64,000 nt of DNA, from the NCBI GenBank assembly GCA_002901265.1, contig PPHI01000008.1, positions 46,505 through 110,504 on the forward strand, written 5' to 3'. How positions within the stretch are numbered: position 1 is the first letter of the stretch; every line of letters starts with the position of its first letter. This document shows positions 53,921 to 63,888 of this stretch, in pieces. The position numbers and the translations under genes are program-made. The stretch comes from Rhodopirellula baltica (GTDB lineage Bacteria > Planctomycetota > Planctomycetia > Pirellulales > Pirellulaceae). The notes beneath the pieces are model-generated. The model saw only the letters and a program-made list of their open reading frames with translations, was not told the DNA's origin and did not search any database.

Positions 53921-56900
53921 ATGGGAAGCAGGCGGCGATTCGTCCGAAGCGAAAGCGAATTGATTCGCAAAGCGACTTCGCTGCGCGGCGTGATTCACTT
54001 GCGTGCAAACGCAGGCGATCGATCCGCTGCTAGCCGTTCCCGCCGACGTGCCTTGGTCTTCGAAACGCTCGGCCAACGACGAGTGCTCGCGGTGATCACC
54101 GGCACGATTTTTAATGATGCCGACGGTTCGATGCGTGCCGAGCCTTCCGAGCAGCGGCTCGAATCTCGATTGGCTTTTCTCGATGCCAATGACAATGGCA
54201 GCCTGGATGCCGGTGAGGCATATCAGCTCACCGATCAAAACGGAAATTATCAGTTCGACGGTGTCGAGTCCGGAATCCACCCCGTTCGCCTGTTCGGAAA
54301 CTCACAAACGCAAACGTTTCCCGTCGCGGGTGCGAGTCGCCAACTCGCATCACAGTTGGACCTCAGCGAAGCGGTCGATGCTGGGCTCGCGGGCGAAACA
54401 CTACACATTGCGACCTCGCGTTCACTCGTCTTTTTGCGCACCACGGGCACATCCGCGCAAGTGCAGTCGTTGCCGTTCTCTGCCTCCAAAGTCGTCCTGC
54501 CGATCGGCATAGCGGCGGGCCAAGCCGCAACGGTAATGCTTGGCGACACCGGTGGGCAAACGCCGGACCCGTCAGGTCTGTGGCTGGTCCACTCCAATGA
54601 CCAAACGCCTGAATTGCTGTTTTCAGGCACCAGCATCGACGCGGCTGTTGGCGACGATGGCTATGGGATCGTCGTCGATTACCAAGAGAATGAATCGCTG
54701 ATTCACAGCCTGCAGGTCTCACCCTCCAATCCCGATGACCTCACGCCTCCGGTCGCTGTCAGCATCAGCAGTGAAGCGTTCTCGGTTCCCGCCGGTGCAC
54801 AAGTCCTCGCTGCATCGACCGCGTTTGACACGTCCGAGACTTCCACAAACGGTGACGTTGAACTCGCCAGCAGTCGAACCGTGGTTGCTTGGCCGGTTGC
54901 CGCAACCGTCGACGACGGAAACGAAGTCCCCGCGCTTCACACATCGATCTGGAACAACCGATCTGCTGGATGGATCGAAGGTTCGGAAACGGTAATTGCC
55001 GGCGCTAGCGAATTACTCAGCTTCGATGATAAAGCTGGGCTTTTGGCAATTCGCGACGTCCATGGTGATGTGCTCGTTTTGGACGTTGACGCAAATTTCG
55101 CCGAGCTGCAACGTTTCGAAGAACTGCCCGGGCGAGTCGACCTGGTGCAAGGACGCGATGCCCTCCTGTCTGCCACGCCAGACGCGGATGGGCACCGGTT
55201 GAAGCTCCAAGACCTGAATACAGCCAACACCCTGGCGACATTCGAACTGGGAACAACCGCGCCGCAAAAACTGATCGCCGGACAAACGACGGGGGCGTTT
55301 TTTGTGCTATCGACATCAGGGCTCTCGAAGATTGCTTTCCAACAGCGTGATGCCCATCGGATCAATGTCACCGAAGAAAACCAAACCTACCAAGCCGACT
55401 TCGGTGTCATCGCCAGCACAGACAACACCACTCCTGAGGTCCAACAGACCTACACCGCAAACGCCGTCGAAGACGAAACGCTGTCGATTCCGGCAACCGC
55501 ATTGATGCAGTGGGTCACTGATCAGGACGGCGATCGCGTTGTCCCGCTTGTCGCTCAGCCACCCACACACGGGTCCATCGAAATCACTGACGATGGCTCG
55601 CTGAATTACACCCCGGAAGAAAACTACAACGGAACGGACACGTTCTCGCTGCAATTTCACGATGGTGTGGCGCTGTCTTCGCCAATCGCAATCACCGTCG
55701 ACATCGAGTCGCGACCCGATCCGCCCACTGGGATTTCGTTCTTTGGTGATGCCATCCCGGAACACACCGTCGGGCCCTACGTGGTTGGTGGGATCTCGAT
55801 CGATGATGTTGATTTCGACAGCGAATATCAACTGGCCGTTTACGACGATCGCTTTATCATCGAAAACGGCAACTTGGTACTGGTCAAAGGCCCGCTGAAC
55901 TACGAAATCGAAGAGGTCATCCATCTCGCGATCGCGGGAATGGACCGTCGCACCGGATATTACTTTACTCAAGACCTCGACATTCAAGTCGCCGACGAAA
56001 ACGATCCCGTCACGCAGTTGTTGGTCGGTGGAAGTTCGGTCGAAGAGAAAGTCAAAGGCGCTTACATCGCCCACCTGAGTTCATTTGACGAAGATCGTTT
56101 TCAACCGACGACCTACTCGGTAAGCGACAACCGGTTCGAAATCCGCAATGACAACGAGCTGTGGCTCAAGCCGGATGAATCGCTTGACTTCGATCGTGAG
56201 CCGTTTGTGGTGATGACCGTTAAAGCGGACGACAATCACGGCAGTTCGATGTCCAAAGAGTTCCGCCTGAACGTCAGGGACCAACCTGACTACGGCGGCT
56301 CAATCACACTGACGAACCACACCGTGGTGGAGCTTGAAACCGGCGCTGTCGTTGGCGATGTCTCGCTCAATAATGTCAGCCGCCCGAGTGTTTATCACAT
56401 CAGTGTGAACGATGCACGATTCGAAGTCGACGGCAGCACCCTAAAGCTTCTCGATCATGTCTCTGTGCGGCGTTCGGCGGCCGAGCAAATCGAATTGACG
56501 CTCACCGCAATCCCTTCAGAAGGTGACTACAGTTCGGTTTCGAAGTCGTTCATTATTGAGGTCCTAGAAAACGCCTCGCCATTCCACAACGATGTGAATC
56601 CATACGACGTCGATTCGAATGGCACCGTCAGCCCTCTCGACGCGCTGGTCATCATCAACTTGTTGGGAATCTATGGCCCCGGTCCGGTCGGTCCGGGGAA
56701 CCCTGGCTTCGGCTATGACGTCAATGGCGATGGCCAAGTGACAACGCTCGACGCACTCTTGGTGATCAACATCTTGAACACCCTGCAGAACGGCGGCACC
56801 GTTGGTGGTGAAGCAAATCCTGATGACGATTCGCCAACGAACAGCCAGTCGAACACAACGCCGCTGCCTGATCCATCGACGGCGAACAACGACACCAGCG

Positions 56901-57160
56901 CGAACCGAGATTTCTCGGCGTCAACGCTGACTCAACTGAATAGCTTGGAAACGGATTCGGATGGCGATTCCGCACCTCCACTCAGCTCGAATCCTAACTT
57001 CTGGTGCTCGGCTACGTCTGACCTAAAAGACTTGCCAGTCGATCATGCCCAGCGCGCGACGGACTGGTTGCTGGATCTCCGAGACGGAGACCCGGATCTG
57101 GATCGTGCGATCGACGAACTGCTGGTCGACTTGCAAGACGCTCTCGATCAAAAGGCCTAG
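53921..57160 (+). CDS. Giant exported surface protein with SdrD-like, cadherin-like and dockerin domains
   Basis: The 1079-residue protein lacks a classical signal peptide but carries an N-terminal RRRALVFETLGQRRVLAV stretch of the FExLxxRxxLA type that I recognise from planctomycete surface proteins. An SdrD/B-type domain follows (GTIFNDADGSMRAEPSEQ, LDANDNGSLDAGEAYQLTDQ). A long beta-rich region spans 160-500. A cadherin-like repeat (YTANAVEDETLSIPATAL; NYTPEENYNGTDTFSL) lies at about 510-600, with further cadherin-like units to about 880. A type I dockerin follows, with two calcium loops DVDSNGTVSPLDALVIINLLG and DVNGDGQVTTLDALLVINIL near 905-965. The tail is Asn/Asp/Ser-rich. Likely cell-surface or secreted adhesion; a cohesin partner is not in the window. 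Confidence 0.82.
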   Translation: MGSRRRFVRSESELIRKATSLRGVIHLRANAGDRSAASRSRRRALVFETLGQRRVLAVITGTIFNDADGSMRAEPSEQRLESRLAFLDANDNGSLDAGEAYQLTDQNGNYQFDGVESGIHPVRLFGNSQTQTFPVAGASRQLASQLDLSEAVDAGLAGETLHIATSRSLVFLRTTGTSAQVQSLPFSASKVVLPIGIAAGQAATVMLGDTGGQTPDPSGLWLVHSNDQTPELLFSGTSIDAAVGDDGYGIVVDYQENESLIHSLQVSPSNPDDLTPPVAVSISSEAFSVPAGAQVLAASTAFDTSETSTNGDVELASSRTVVAWPVAATVDDGNEVPALHTSIWNNRSAGWIEGSETVIAGASELLSFDDKAGLLAIRDVHGDVLVLDVDANFAELQRFEELPGRVDLVQGRDALLSATPDADGHRLKLQDLNTANTLATFELGTTAPQKLIAGQTTGAFFVLSTSGLSKIAFQQRDAHRINVTEENQTYQADFGVIASTDNTTPEVQQTYTANAVEDETLSIPATALMQWVTDQDGDRVVPLVAQPPTHGSIEITDDGSLNYTPEENYNGTDTFSLQFHDGVALSSPIAITVDIESRPDPPTGISFFGDAIPEHTVGPYVVGGISIDDVDFDSEYQLAVYDDRFIIENGNLVLVKGPLNYEIEEVIHLAIAGMDRRTGYYFTQDLDIQVADENDPVTQLLVGGSSVEEKVKGAYIAHLSSFDEDRFQPTTYSVSDNRFEIRNDNELWLKPDESLDFDREPFVVMTVKADDNHGSSMSKEFRLNVRDQPDYGGSITLTNHTVVELETGAVVGDVSLNNVSRPSVYHISVNDARFEVDGSTLKLLDHVSVRRSAAEQIELTLTAIPSEGDYSSVSKSFIIEVLENASPFHNDVNPYDVDSNGTVSPLDALVIINLLGIYGPGPVGPGNPGFGYDVNGDGQVTTLDALLVINILNTLQNGGTVGGEANPDDDSPTNSQSNTTPLPDPSTANNDTSANRDFSASTLTQLNSLETDSDGDSAPPLSSNPNFWCSATSDLKDLPVDHAQRATDWLLDLRDGDPDLDRAIDELLVDLQDALDQKA

Positions 57161-57171
57161 CAGCCGGTTGA

Positions 57172-57226
57172 TTTTCGAGTGTCATCTTTCGCCGCTTTTG
57201 CGACGCAAGAAGGCGGACATTGGGAG
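57172..57226. repeat. Palindromic intergenic repeat, copy B (short, inverted orientation)
   Basis: It begins TTTTCGAGTGTC and ends GCGGACATTGGGAG, the same ends as the copy at 20.8 kb read on the other strand, but with most of the inner stem missing. It sits between the convergent ends of the surface protein gene (57160) and the HEAT/TPR-like gene (57267). Confidence 0.6.
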
Positions 57227-57266
57227 AATGCGGCCGCTGAGCAATCAGTCAAAACACCCAATCGTT

Positions 57267-59320
57267 CTACGATCCGTTCTCTTTCTTTTCCGCTTGAAGC
57301 GCGCTCTCAAATTCAGCCAATTGGCGAAGCATCGGAAACGAATATCGCTCAAGTTCTAACGCTTCTTTCTGTGTTGCGATCGCTTTTTCAAATTGCCCCA
57401 ACGCGTAATAGCACCTTGCGCAGGTATCCAACCGGGCCGCGCGCCGATCAACGTCATCCGCGGTAACGAACGACAGCGATCGCAAACTACATTGCAGCGC
57501 CCTCTCCAGATCGCCTTCGGTGTTTGCGACCAACCAAGCGTACTCGTTGTACTTCTCGCCGAGTAATTCTTTGTAGCGGTCGTCCCGTGCGAGCGACTTT
57601 GATGCCTCGTACTGGACGATCGTTCGGTCGAGGTTCTGGACGTATTGCGAAATACGTTCGCGAACGCCTCGCCGCCATTCCGGATCACTTGGGTCATCGA
57701 AGCGGAACATACGGATCAAAATATCGACATTGCGGTTGTCGAATACGTACGCCTTCCGCAAGTTTTCCTTTGCCTCCGTCATTTCGGAATCCGTCAGGGC
57801 GTCTTTTGCCAAGATCGCTAGGGCGCTCTGGTAGTAAAACTCGCTTTGCACAAACTGGCTCAGGATTTCATAAATCATCAGCTTGCGAACGTATTCCTTG
57901 TCGCGATCAATGCGGTCGCAAATCACAGCTAGCGTTTGCACTGCTTCTTCGTGGCGAAGTTGGTTTGCGAACAGGGATGCGAGCTTGATGCGCGCCCGAA
58001 CACCAACATTGGTTTCGATGTCGCAGTTTGCCATGATGGCGCGAAATTCGCGTTCTTCCCAATCAAATTGGCCACGTTTCTCCAATTGAATCGCGACCGA
58101 AAAATGGCTGAACGCGATGTCTTCCAACTGATGATCGGTCAGCTTTCGTTGGTCTTCCGAATCCTTGTCGTCGTCTTTCGGTTGCTTCTCGTCGACGACG
58201 GGAAGTGCGTTGATATTGAAAGCGTCAAATGCCAAACGCTGGCCTTTCTCGGCATTCCCGCTATCGCGAAACGCCTGCGCCGCGGAATAGAGCAGTTCGG
58301 CGTTCATTGAAAACGAATGGCGATGGCGGTCATACAGTTCCGTCACGATCGGATACAACTCGTGCGAAATCGCCCAGTCGGTTTGATTGGCCAGTTCATG
58401 CGTCGAGGGCGAAACCAAATCCAAGTTGTCGATCACGATGGAAAGCGCCGAAGGGCGAGCGTCTTCATCAATTGCCCGCGTCGCAATCACCTTGATCAAT
58501 TGCAACACCGAATCCGCTGTCACATCCGAATTGATTCCCATATCAACCTGCCGACGCTGATCGTCGACCACCGATTGCCAGCGTTTGGCATCGAATTGTC
58601 CGGCGCGAAGATCGTCAACGTAGGCGCGAAGCCATTCAATGGGGTCTCTCTCGTTGTCCCCAATCACACTTAGAATTTGGTCGATCAGGGTCTGCCGCTT
58701 TTCCTGATCGCCGGGAAGCGGTTGCTTCAAAATGAGCATCGCAGCACGTCTTGAGAGTGCGTCAATCTGATCAAATCTCGCCAGTCGTGCCAGGCTTCGC
58801 CCCCCATAAAATCGGGGAGTCGTCCGAGTAATTCAATCCGCGCAAGTCGATCGGTCGTGCTCTGGGCACCGTATTCAAACAGGATTTCTTGAACTTGCTT
58901 CGGATCGCTTTCGTTGGACCAGCGAACCTGCAAGCTCTTGTGTAGATACCGAGCAGCGGTTTGCACCTCACTGTCGTTGTGTTTTTGCGCTTCACGCAAG
59001 GCATCGAACGCTTCTAGACCGAACGATTTCAGTTGATCGCGGGCGCGGACTCGCGTCGCATAGCTGTCACTGCCCAGCTTTTCGATCAGGTCGCGGATGA
59101 TTTCTTCGTTGGATTTTGTCCCCGCACCTAGCGTGCGAGCTGTGTCTGTCAGGCCACTCGTGTTTTGTGCGGGCTCTTGCGAAATCGCGATCGGCGAAAG
59201 CATTACGACGACAACCAATCCGGCAATTACCCCACCCGCCAGTGGTGACACGACGGTGGAAACAGCACTCAGCTGGCTCGATGAGAAGCCTTGCCGACGT
59301 CGCAATTTGAGATTTCGCAT
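57267..59320 (-). pseudogene. Membrane-anchored HEAT/TPR-like protein, frameshifted near 58784
   Basis: Frame 1 (ATG 59320, stop 58727) has one TM (AGGVIAGLVVVVMLSPIAIS) and a HEAT-like segment (NEEIIRDLIEKLGSDSYATRVRARDQ), and after EAWHD turns to a short unrelated tail. The adjacent frame resumes LARFDQIDALSRRAAMLIL and runs through helical TPR-like repeats (for example EKAIATQKEALELERY) to 57267. Adding one base at 58784 (GAC-TGG to GACCTGG) restores one protein of about 683 residues. The frame-2 ATG at 58739 could start a 490-residue separate protein, but the residues just before it fit the joint product. Function is unknown; a planctomycete hypothetical. Confidence 0.75.
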
Positions 59321-59578
59321 TGAAGACGTTTCAATCGTTGGCGGTATAAACGAATGGTCAGACACCGCTATTCTATCGAGGTGTCGGTTTGATGTGCAGG
59401 TTGATGACAGCGGATGGGACAGTGGTTTCCCCCGGATAGTGATGGTGGCACCAAGATTCCAAGGGCTGAATCGAAGTTCCACTGATGACACGAAACCGCT
59501 AGGATGACGCTCGAAATGCGTGGCCACTCCACGAGCGACCCCGCCCGACCAGGCAACTTCACGATTGACGACAATTGA

Positions 59579-61681
59579 ATGCCACGAAAATCGAATAAAC
59601 GCTCGGAGAGCAAAACGACAGTCACCAGCGCGGAGCCATCCGGGGCGAGTGTGAGCGATAAACCGGAGGCGACCGCCCCCGAGGTCAAGCAAACGAAAGA
59701 ACAAAAACTGGCTGACGCGATTCGTACCGAAGGCAGTCGTGAAACAGTCGAGGCCTTTGTCGTCGCGTTTATTTTGGCGCTTCTCTTTCGCGCTTTCATC
59801 GCCGAAGCCTTCGTCATCCCCACCGGGTCCATGGCTCCGGCCTTGATGGGAGCACACAAAGATATCTGGTGCTCGCAGTGTGATCACCGATTTCAAATCG
59901 GAGCAAGCAAGGAACGTCGTGGTCCCTACCAAGACGATACCGTCGTGGCCGGAATCTGTCCTAACTGTCGCTACACCAACAGCTTAGACTTGGCGGACGA
60001 CAGCAGTGACCGGACGTTCAATGGCGACCGAATTTTGGTCAGTAAATACGCCTACGCGATCAGCGATCCTGAACGCTGGGACGTGATCGTTTTTAAGTTT
60101 CCTGGCAACCCGAAGCAAAACTACATTAAACGTTTGGTTGGACTGCCCGAGGAAACCCTTTCGATCCGCCACGGTGACGTCTATGTGGAAGACAAAAGTG
60201 GCGTCAAAAGTATTCTGCGTAAACCGGACAGCAAATTGATGGCGATGAGCCACCACGTTTACGATTCTGGCGAGCAATCGCCGTTGCTTGCCAGAGCAGG
60301 CTATCCCAACCGATTCCAGGCTTGGCAAGAAGGCTCGGCGACACCACCAAAGGAATCGTGGGAGCTGTCGGCTGACAATCCCAGTGTCCTTGCCACACTC
60401 GACGCGACATCCAATTCCGCCGAGCATTGGCTGCGATACTTCCATCGCTGGCCAAACGAGGAACAATGGCAGGCCGCCCAAGAAGGCGAGTCACTGTCGA
60501 GCATCGATCCGTTTTCGGGACGGCTGATCACGGACTATTACGCCTACGACTGCTACATCACAGTCCCAACCCAGAAGGTGTATCAGGGACGTGTTGCGAG
60601 CGCCCCTGGAATGAACGATACACCTCGCCGACGCGGTATCGTGGGCGCTGTAATTGGCGTCTCAAAAATGGTTGCGGGCCTGTTTAGTAGTTCAGTCAAT
60701 GCGAACCCGCTCAATCCAGAATACGAACCCGGCGGACCGCTCTCGCAATTCGGTTCTTCGGTCCGGTTTGGCGAACGTGGTCACGCGAACGAAGGCATGC
60801 ACTGGGTCGGTGACTTGATCGTCGAAACCGAGTTGCAAACATCGGAGGCCTGCAAACAAGCCACCTTCGAAATCATCGAAGCGGGCGTGCAGTACCAGTG
60901 CAGTATCGATTTGACGAGTGGCAAGGTTTCTTTGGCTGCACTTTATCAAGGGACACCACGAGCGATTTTTGACTCCGCTGACGGTTCCCCAAAAGACACA
61001 GTATCGGGATCGTGCGATTTCACAGCGGGACAAACCGCCAATGTCCGTTTCTCCAATTGCGACGATGAACTAAGGCTTTGGATTGACGGAACGCGTGTCG
61101 AATTTGAACAGCCGGCGACGTTTGATGTTTCCTTGATTCACCAAGATTCCGGTGACAATCGGCCCTATTACGCCGGGAAACAACACCCGCTTGATGCGTC
61201 CCCCTTTGGCTTGGCAGTGCAAGGCGGTAAAGCGACCGTCAACCATGTCGAGATTAAACGTGACAAGTACTACATCGCGACAAACACCAGTTCGTTCCAA
61301 ATCACCGATTATTCGCCAAGCGAGCTGTACAGCTTGACCAACAGCAGTGTCTCGGACAACGAGATTCAAACCGTGCTCAGCGATCCCAACTTGTGGGACG
61401 AATGGCCAATCTGGAAAACGCGTCGCGAGGTCTCGTTCAAGCTCGAAAAGGATCAGTTCTTTCCGATGGGCGACAATAGCCCTGAAAGCTTGGATGCACG
61501 TTGCTGGGCAGGCGCAAAACAGACCATGGGCCTGCCCGACTCAATTCGTGAAGAAGCGGACCGCTACGCCGACGCGTCGTACGTCCCACGTGATCTGCTG
61601 GTTGGTAAAGCGGTTCTGGTCTTCTGGCCACACCCTTGGAACTTCACCCCAAACTTCAGTCGTTTCCGCCTGATCCGTTGA
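59579..61681 (+). CDS. lepB: Oversized type I signal peptidase with zinc ribbon and inserted beta-sheet domain
   Basis: The 700-residue protein cleaves signal peptides of exported proteins. A TM segment (about 57-78, VEAFVVAFILALLFRAFIAEAFV) precedes the catalytic Ser84 in IPTGSMAPALMG. The general-base Lys184 is in NYIKRLVGLPEE. C-terminal FFPMGDNSPESLDAR is the family's box E, near 632. Between them are two additions: a CSQC/CPNC zinc ribbon at residues 98-130 and a long insert of about 430 residues including a beta-rich segment (IVETELQTSEACKQATFEII) that looks like a concanavalin-type sheet. Typical enzymes are 250-350 residues. It lies just upstream of lptB. Confidence 0.9.
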   Translation: MPRKSNKRSESKTTVTSAEPSGASVSDKPEATAPEVKQTKEQKLADAIRTEGSRETVEAFVVAFILALLFRAFIAEAFVIPTGSMAPALMGAHKDIWCSQCDHRFQIGASKERRGPYQDDTVVAGICPNCRYTNSLDLADDSSDRTFNGDRILVSKYAYAISDPERWDVIVFKFPGNPKQNYIKRLVGLPEETLSIRHGDVYVEDKSGVKSILRKPDSKLMAMSHHVYDSGEQSPLLARAGYPNRFQAWQEGSATPPKESWELSADNPSVLATLDATSNSAEHWLRYFHRWPNEEQWQAAQEGESLSSIDPFSGRLITDYYAYDCYITVPTQKVYQGRVASAPGMNDTPRRRGIVGAVIGVSKMVAGLFSSSVNANPLNPEYEPGGPLSQFGSSVRFGERGHANEGMHWVGDLIVETELQTSEACKQATFEIIEAGVQYQCSIDLTSGKVSLAALYQGTPRAIFDSADGSPKDTVSGSCDFTAGQTANVRFSNCDDELRLWIDGTRVEFEQPATFDVSLIHQDSGDNRPYYAGKQHPLDASPFGLAVQGGKATVNHVEIKRDKYYIATNTSSFQITDYSPSELYSLTNSSVSDNEIQTVLSDPNLWDEWPIWKTRREVSFKLEKDQFFPMGDNSPESLDARCWAGAKQTMGLPDSIREEADRYADASYVPRDLLVGKAVLVFWPHPWNFTPNFSRFRLIR

Positions 61682-61746
61682 CGCTGTCCGTCGCCTGTCG
61701 ATGCTTGTTAGTCGCCCCAGTTGAACAGGGGCCATCACATTGAGAA

Positions 61747-62655
61747 ATGGAATTCCCAGTCATGCAACCTTCAGACCAAGAACTCACCCCAGTCCTTGAA
61801 GCGATCGACCTGCAGAAAACGTATGGCCGTCGCCGAGTCGTTGATGGAGTGAACCTAAAAGTCGGTCGCGCCGAAATCGTTGGCTTGCTTGGTCCCAACG
61901 GGGCCGGAAAGTCGACCAGCTTTCGAATGATCTGTGGGATGGTCCAGCCCGATCGAGGACGCGTCTACCTGGAAGGTCGCGATGTGACGGACTGGCCAAT
62001 GTTCCGACGCGCACGTGATGGCCACATGGGTTACTTGCCTCAAGACCCAAGCGTGTTCAAGAAACTGACCGTCGAGCAAAACATCTCGGCATTGCTCGAA
62101 CTACTAGGGATGGATCGCAAGTCACGCAAAATTCGCACCGACGAACTACTCGAAGAGTTCAACATCACGCACATTCGTAAATCGAAAGCGGCGGGATTGA
62201 GTGGTGGCGAGCGCAGGCGTCTGGAAATCGCACGATGCTTGGTATCCGAACCCAACATTGTCATGCTGGACGAACCCTTCGCCGGGATCGACCCCGTTAC
62301 CGTCCAGTCGGTCCAGGGCGTGATTATGCAATTGCGTGAATCGGGCATCAGCGTTCTGATCACTGACCATGCCGCACGCGAAATCCTTGGCACCGTCGAC
62401 CGCTGCTATGTGATTTCACAAGGCCGGGTCTTGATCGACGGAACGCCCGATGAAGTCAAACGCCATCCTCAAGTCCGCAAAGAATACCTGGGCGATCTTG
62501 ACGGAGCGACAAACTTTGCCGATCGCCAAAACGAAGCGCGGATGCGTGGCTCAGCTGGTAACGAGTCGGCGGCAACGCCCTCTGTCGTCCCCCGCCATCA
62601 CCTCAATCGCGCCCGCCCAAGCTCGGCGACGCAAAGTCACGTCTCAGACGTTTAA
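61747..62655 (+). CDS. lptB: LPS export ABC transporter ATPase LptB
   Basis: The 302-residue protein has Walker A GLLGPNGAGKSTSFRMI, Q-loop YLPQDPSVFKKLTVEQN, signature LSGGERRRLEIARCL and Walker B IVMLDEPFAGIDPV. LptB-type features are the FRRARDGHMGYLPQ turn and the DHAAREILGTVDRCYVISQG segment. A C-terminal extension of about 50 residues is rich in Ser, Pro and Arg. It would power lipopolysaccharide transport with LptF/LptG, not in the window. lpxK is convergent, with a gap of 18 bp. Confidence 0.93.
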   Translation: MEFPVMQPSDQELTPVLEAIDLQKTYGRRRVVDGVNLKVGRAEIVGLLGPNGAGKSTSFRMICGMVQPDRGRVYLEGRDVTDWPMFRRARDGHMGYLPQDPSVFKKLTVEQNISALLELLGMDRKSRKIRTDELLEEFNITHIRKSKAAGLSGGERRRLEIARCLVSEPNIVMLDEPFAGIDPVTVQSVQGVIMQLRESGISVLITDHAAREILGTVDRCYVISQGRVLIDGTPDEVKRHPQVRKEYLGDLDGATNFADRQNEARMRGSAGNESAATPSVVPRHHLNRARPSSATQSHVSDV

Positions 62656-62673
62656 CGAACGCATCGCGAGCGA

Positions 62674-63774
62674 TCACCATTCGATCGTCTCAACGGCCTC
62701 GGCTTGACGTTGAATGCCAACCAGTAACTGCTCAAAAGCTTCGTTCGGCTCTAAGCTTGCTTCAATCGTCAACGCTCTTACCGGCACGCCGCCTAAACGG
62801 TCGCACTGGAGTTTGACAAGGTCTTTTTGCGTGCAGACCAAGGCATCAATTTTGCCAAGCGTTCGTACCCACGCAACGATTTCGTCGACCGTCGATCGGT
62901 CATAGTCAACGTGATCGGGGAGTATTTTCTGCGAAGTGACCTTCGCCCCTGTCGCGTCAACACTGTGCCGGAATGCGTCCGGATTGCCGATCCCACAAAA
63001 GACTGCGACCCTCGCACCGGACAAGGTCTCGACGGAATCGATTTGATCGGGGAACGTCAACAGCCCGCTCGCTGCATGTGTCGAACGAACAATAGGGCGA
63101 TTTGAAACATGCTTGCGTACCGTCTTGATGACTTCGTCGATCGCCGATTCGCTGACTTGATCACATCGCGTCAAGATCACCGCGTCAGCACGCTCTAGTG
63201 ATTCCAGTGGCTCGCGCAACAGGCCCCTTGGTAACAAATGGCCAAAACCGAATGGGCAGGTCACGTCGATCAACACCAAGTCCAAGTCGCGGCCCAACCG
63301 GCGATGTTGGAACCCATCATCCATCAGGATCAACTGAGTATCTAATTCGTCGATGGTGACTCTGGCTGCCGCAACGCGATCGGGATCTTGCACGTGTGGA
63401 ACGTCTGGCAAACGCTGGTGCAACTCTCTTGCTTCGTCGTTCTCTGACGCATCCCCACGCCCATAACCGCGACTAACGATCGCGACACGGACGCCTTGAT
63501 CGCGATACCAGCGGGCGAGATAGGCAACGATCGGTGTTTTGCCAGTGCCGCCGGTGGTCACATTGCCAACGCTGATGACCGGCACTTCCAATGAAATCAC
63601 ACGGTCGCTTTGGCGATCGAATCGGCGGTTGCGGAAACCAATCGCGACACGGTATCCGGCTTCTCCGATACGCAGGCCCAAACGCATCAAGAGGGCAACC
63701 GGACCACGCTGCTGGCCGCTCATTAAAGCTCGATAGTCCACCGGATCCGTTCGCCCAAATCGTGTCGTTGTCAT
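62674..63774 (-). CDS. lpxK: Tetraacyldisaccharide 4'-kinase LpxK
   Basis: Start: ATG at 63774 (a TTG one codon upstream is possible). The 366-residue protein has the LpxK P-loop SVGNVTTGGTGKTPIVAYL, the AIVSRGYGR motif and DDGFQHRRLGRDLDLVLID, then CGIGNPDAFR. It phosphorylates the 4'-position of the lipid A precursor at the inner membrane. Position beside lptB fits lipid A/LPS assembly. An early segment LMRLGLRIGEAGYRVAIGFRNRRF precedes the kinase core as in the family. Confidence 0.95.
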   Translation of the reverse strand: MTTTRFGRTDPVDYRALMSGQQRGPVALLMRLGLRIGEAGYRVAIGFRNRRFDRQSDRVISLEVPVISVGNVTTGGTGKTPIVAYLARWYRDQGVRVAIVSRGYGRGDASENDEARELHQRLPDVPHVQDPDRVAAARVTIDELDTQLILMDDGFQHRRLGRDLDLVLIDVTCPFGFGHLLPRGLLREPLESLERADAVILTRCDQVSESAIDEVIKTVRKHVSNRPIVRSTHAASGLLTFPDQIDSVETLSGARVAVFCGIGNPDAFRHSVDATGAKVTSQKILPDHVDYDRSTVDEIVAWVRTLGKIDALVCTQKDLVKLQCDRLGGVPVRALTIEASLEPNEAFEQLLVGIQRQAEAVETIEW

Positions 63775-63888
63775 CAAATCTCACCGGAGATCCCACTGCA
63801 GAGGCGCAGTTGGACCGTCGGTTCTACCAACGATCGACTGGTCCCGACAAGCGGTTCGCACATGCCGGAGGAACCGTAAATGCCAAAC

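Noticed and set aside
57936..58310. Plus-strand open frame across the HEAT/TPR gene
   Set aside because: Antisense to a helical protein with better codon use on the minus strand.
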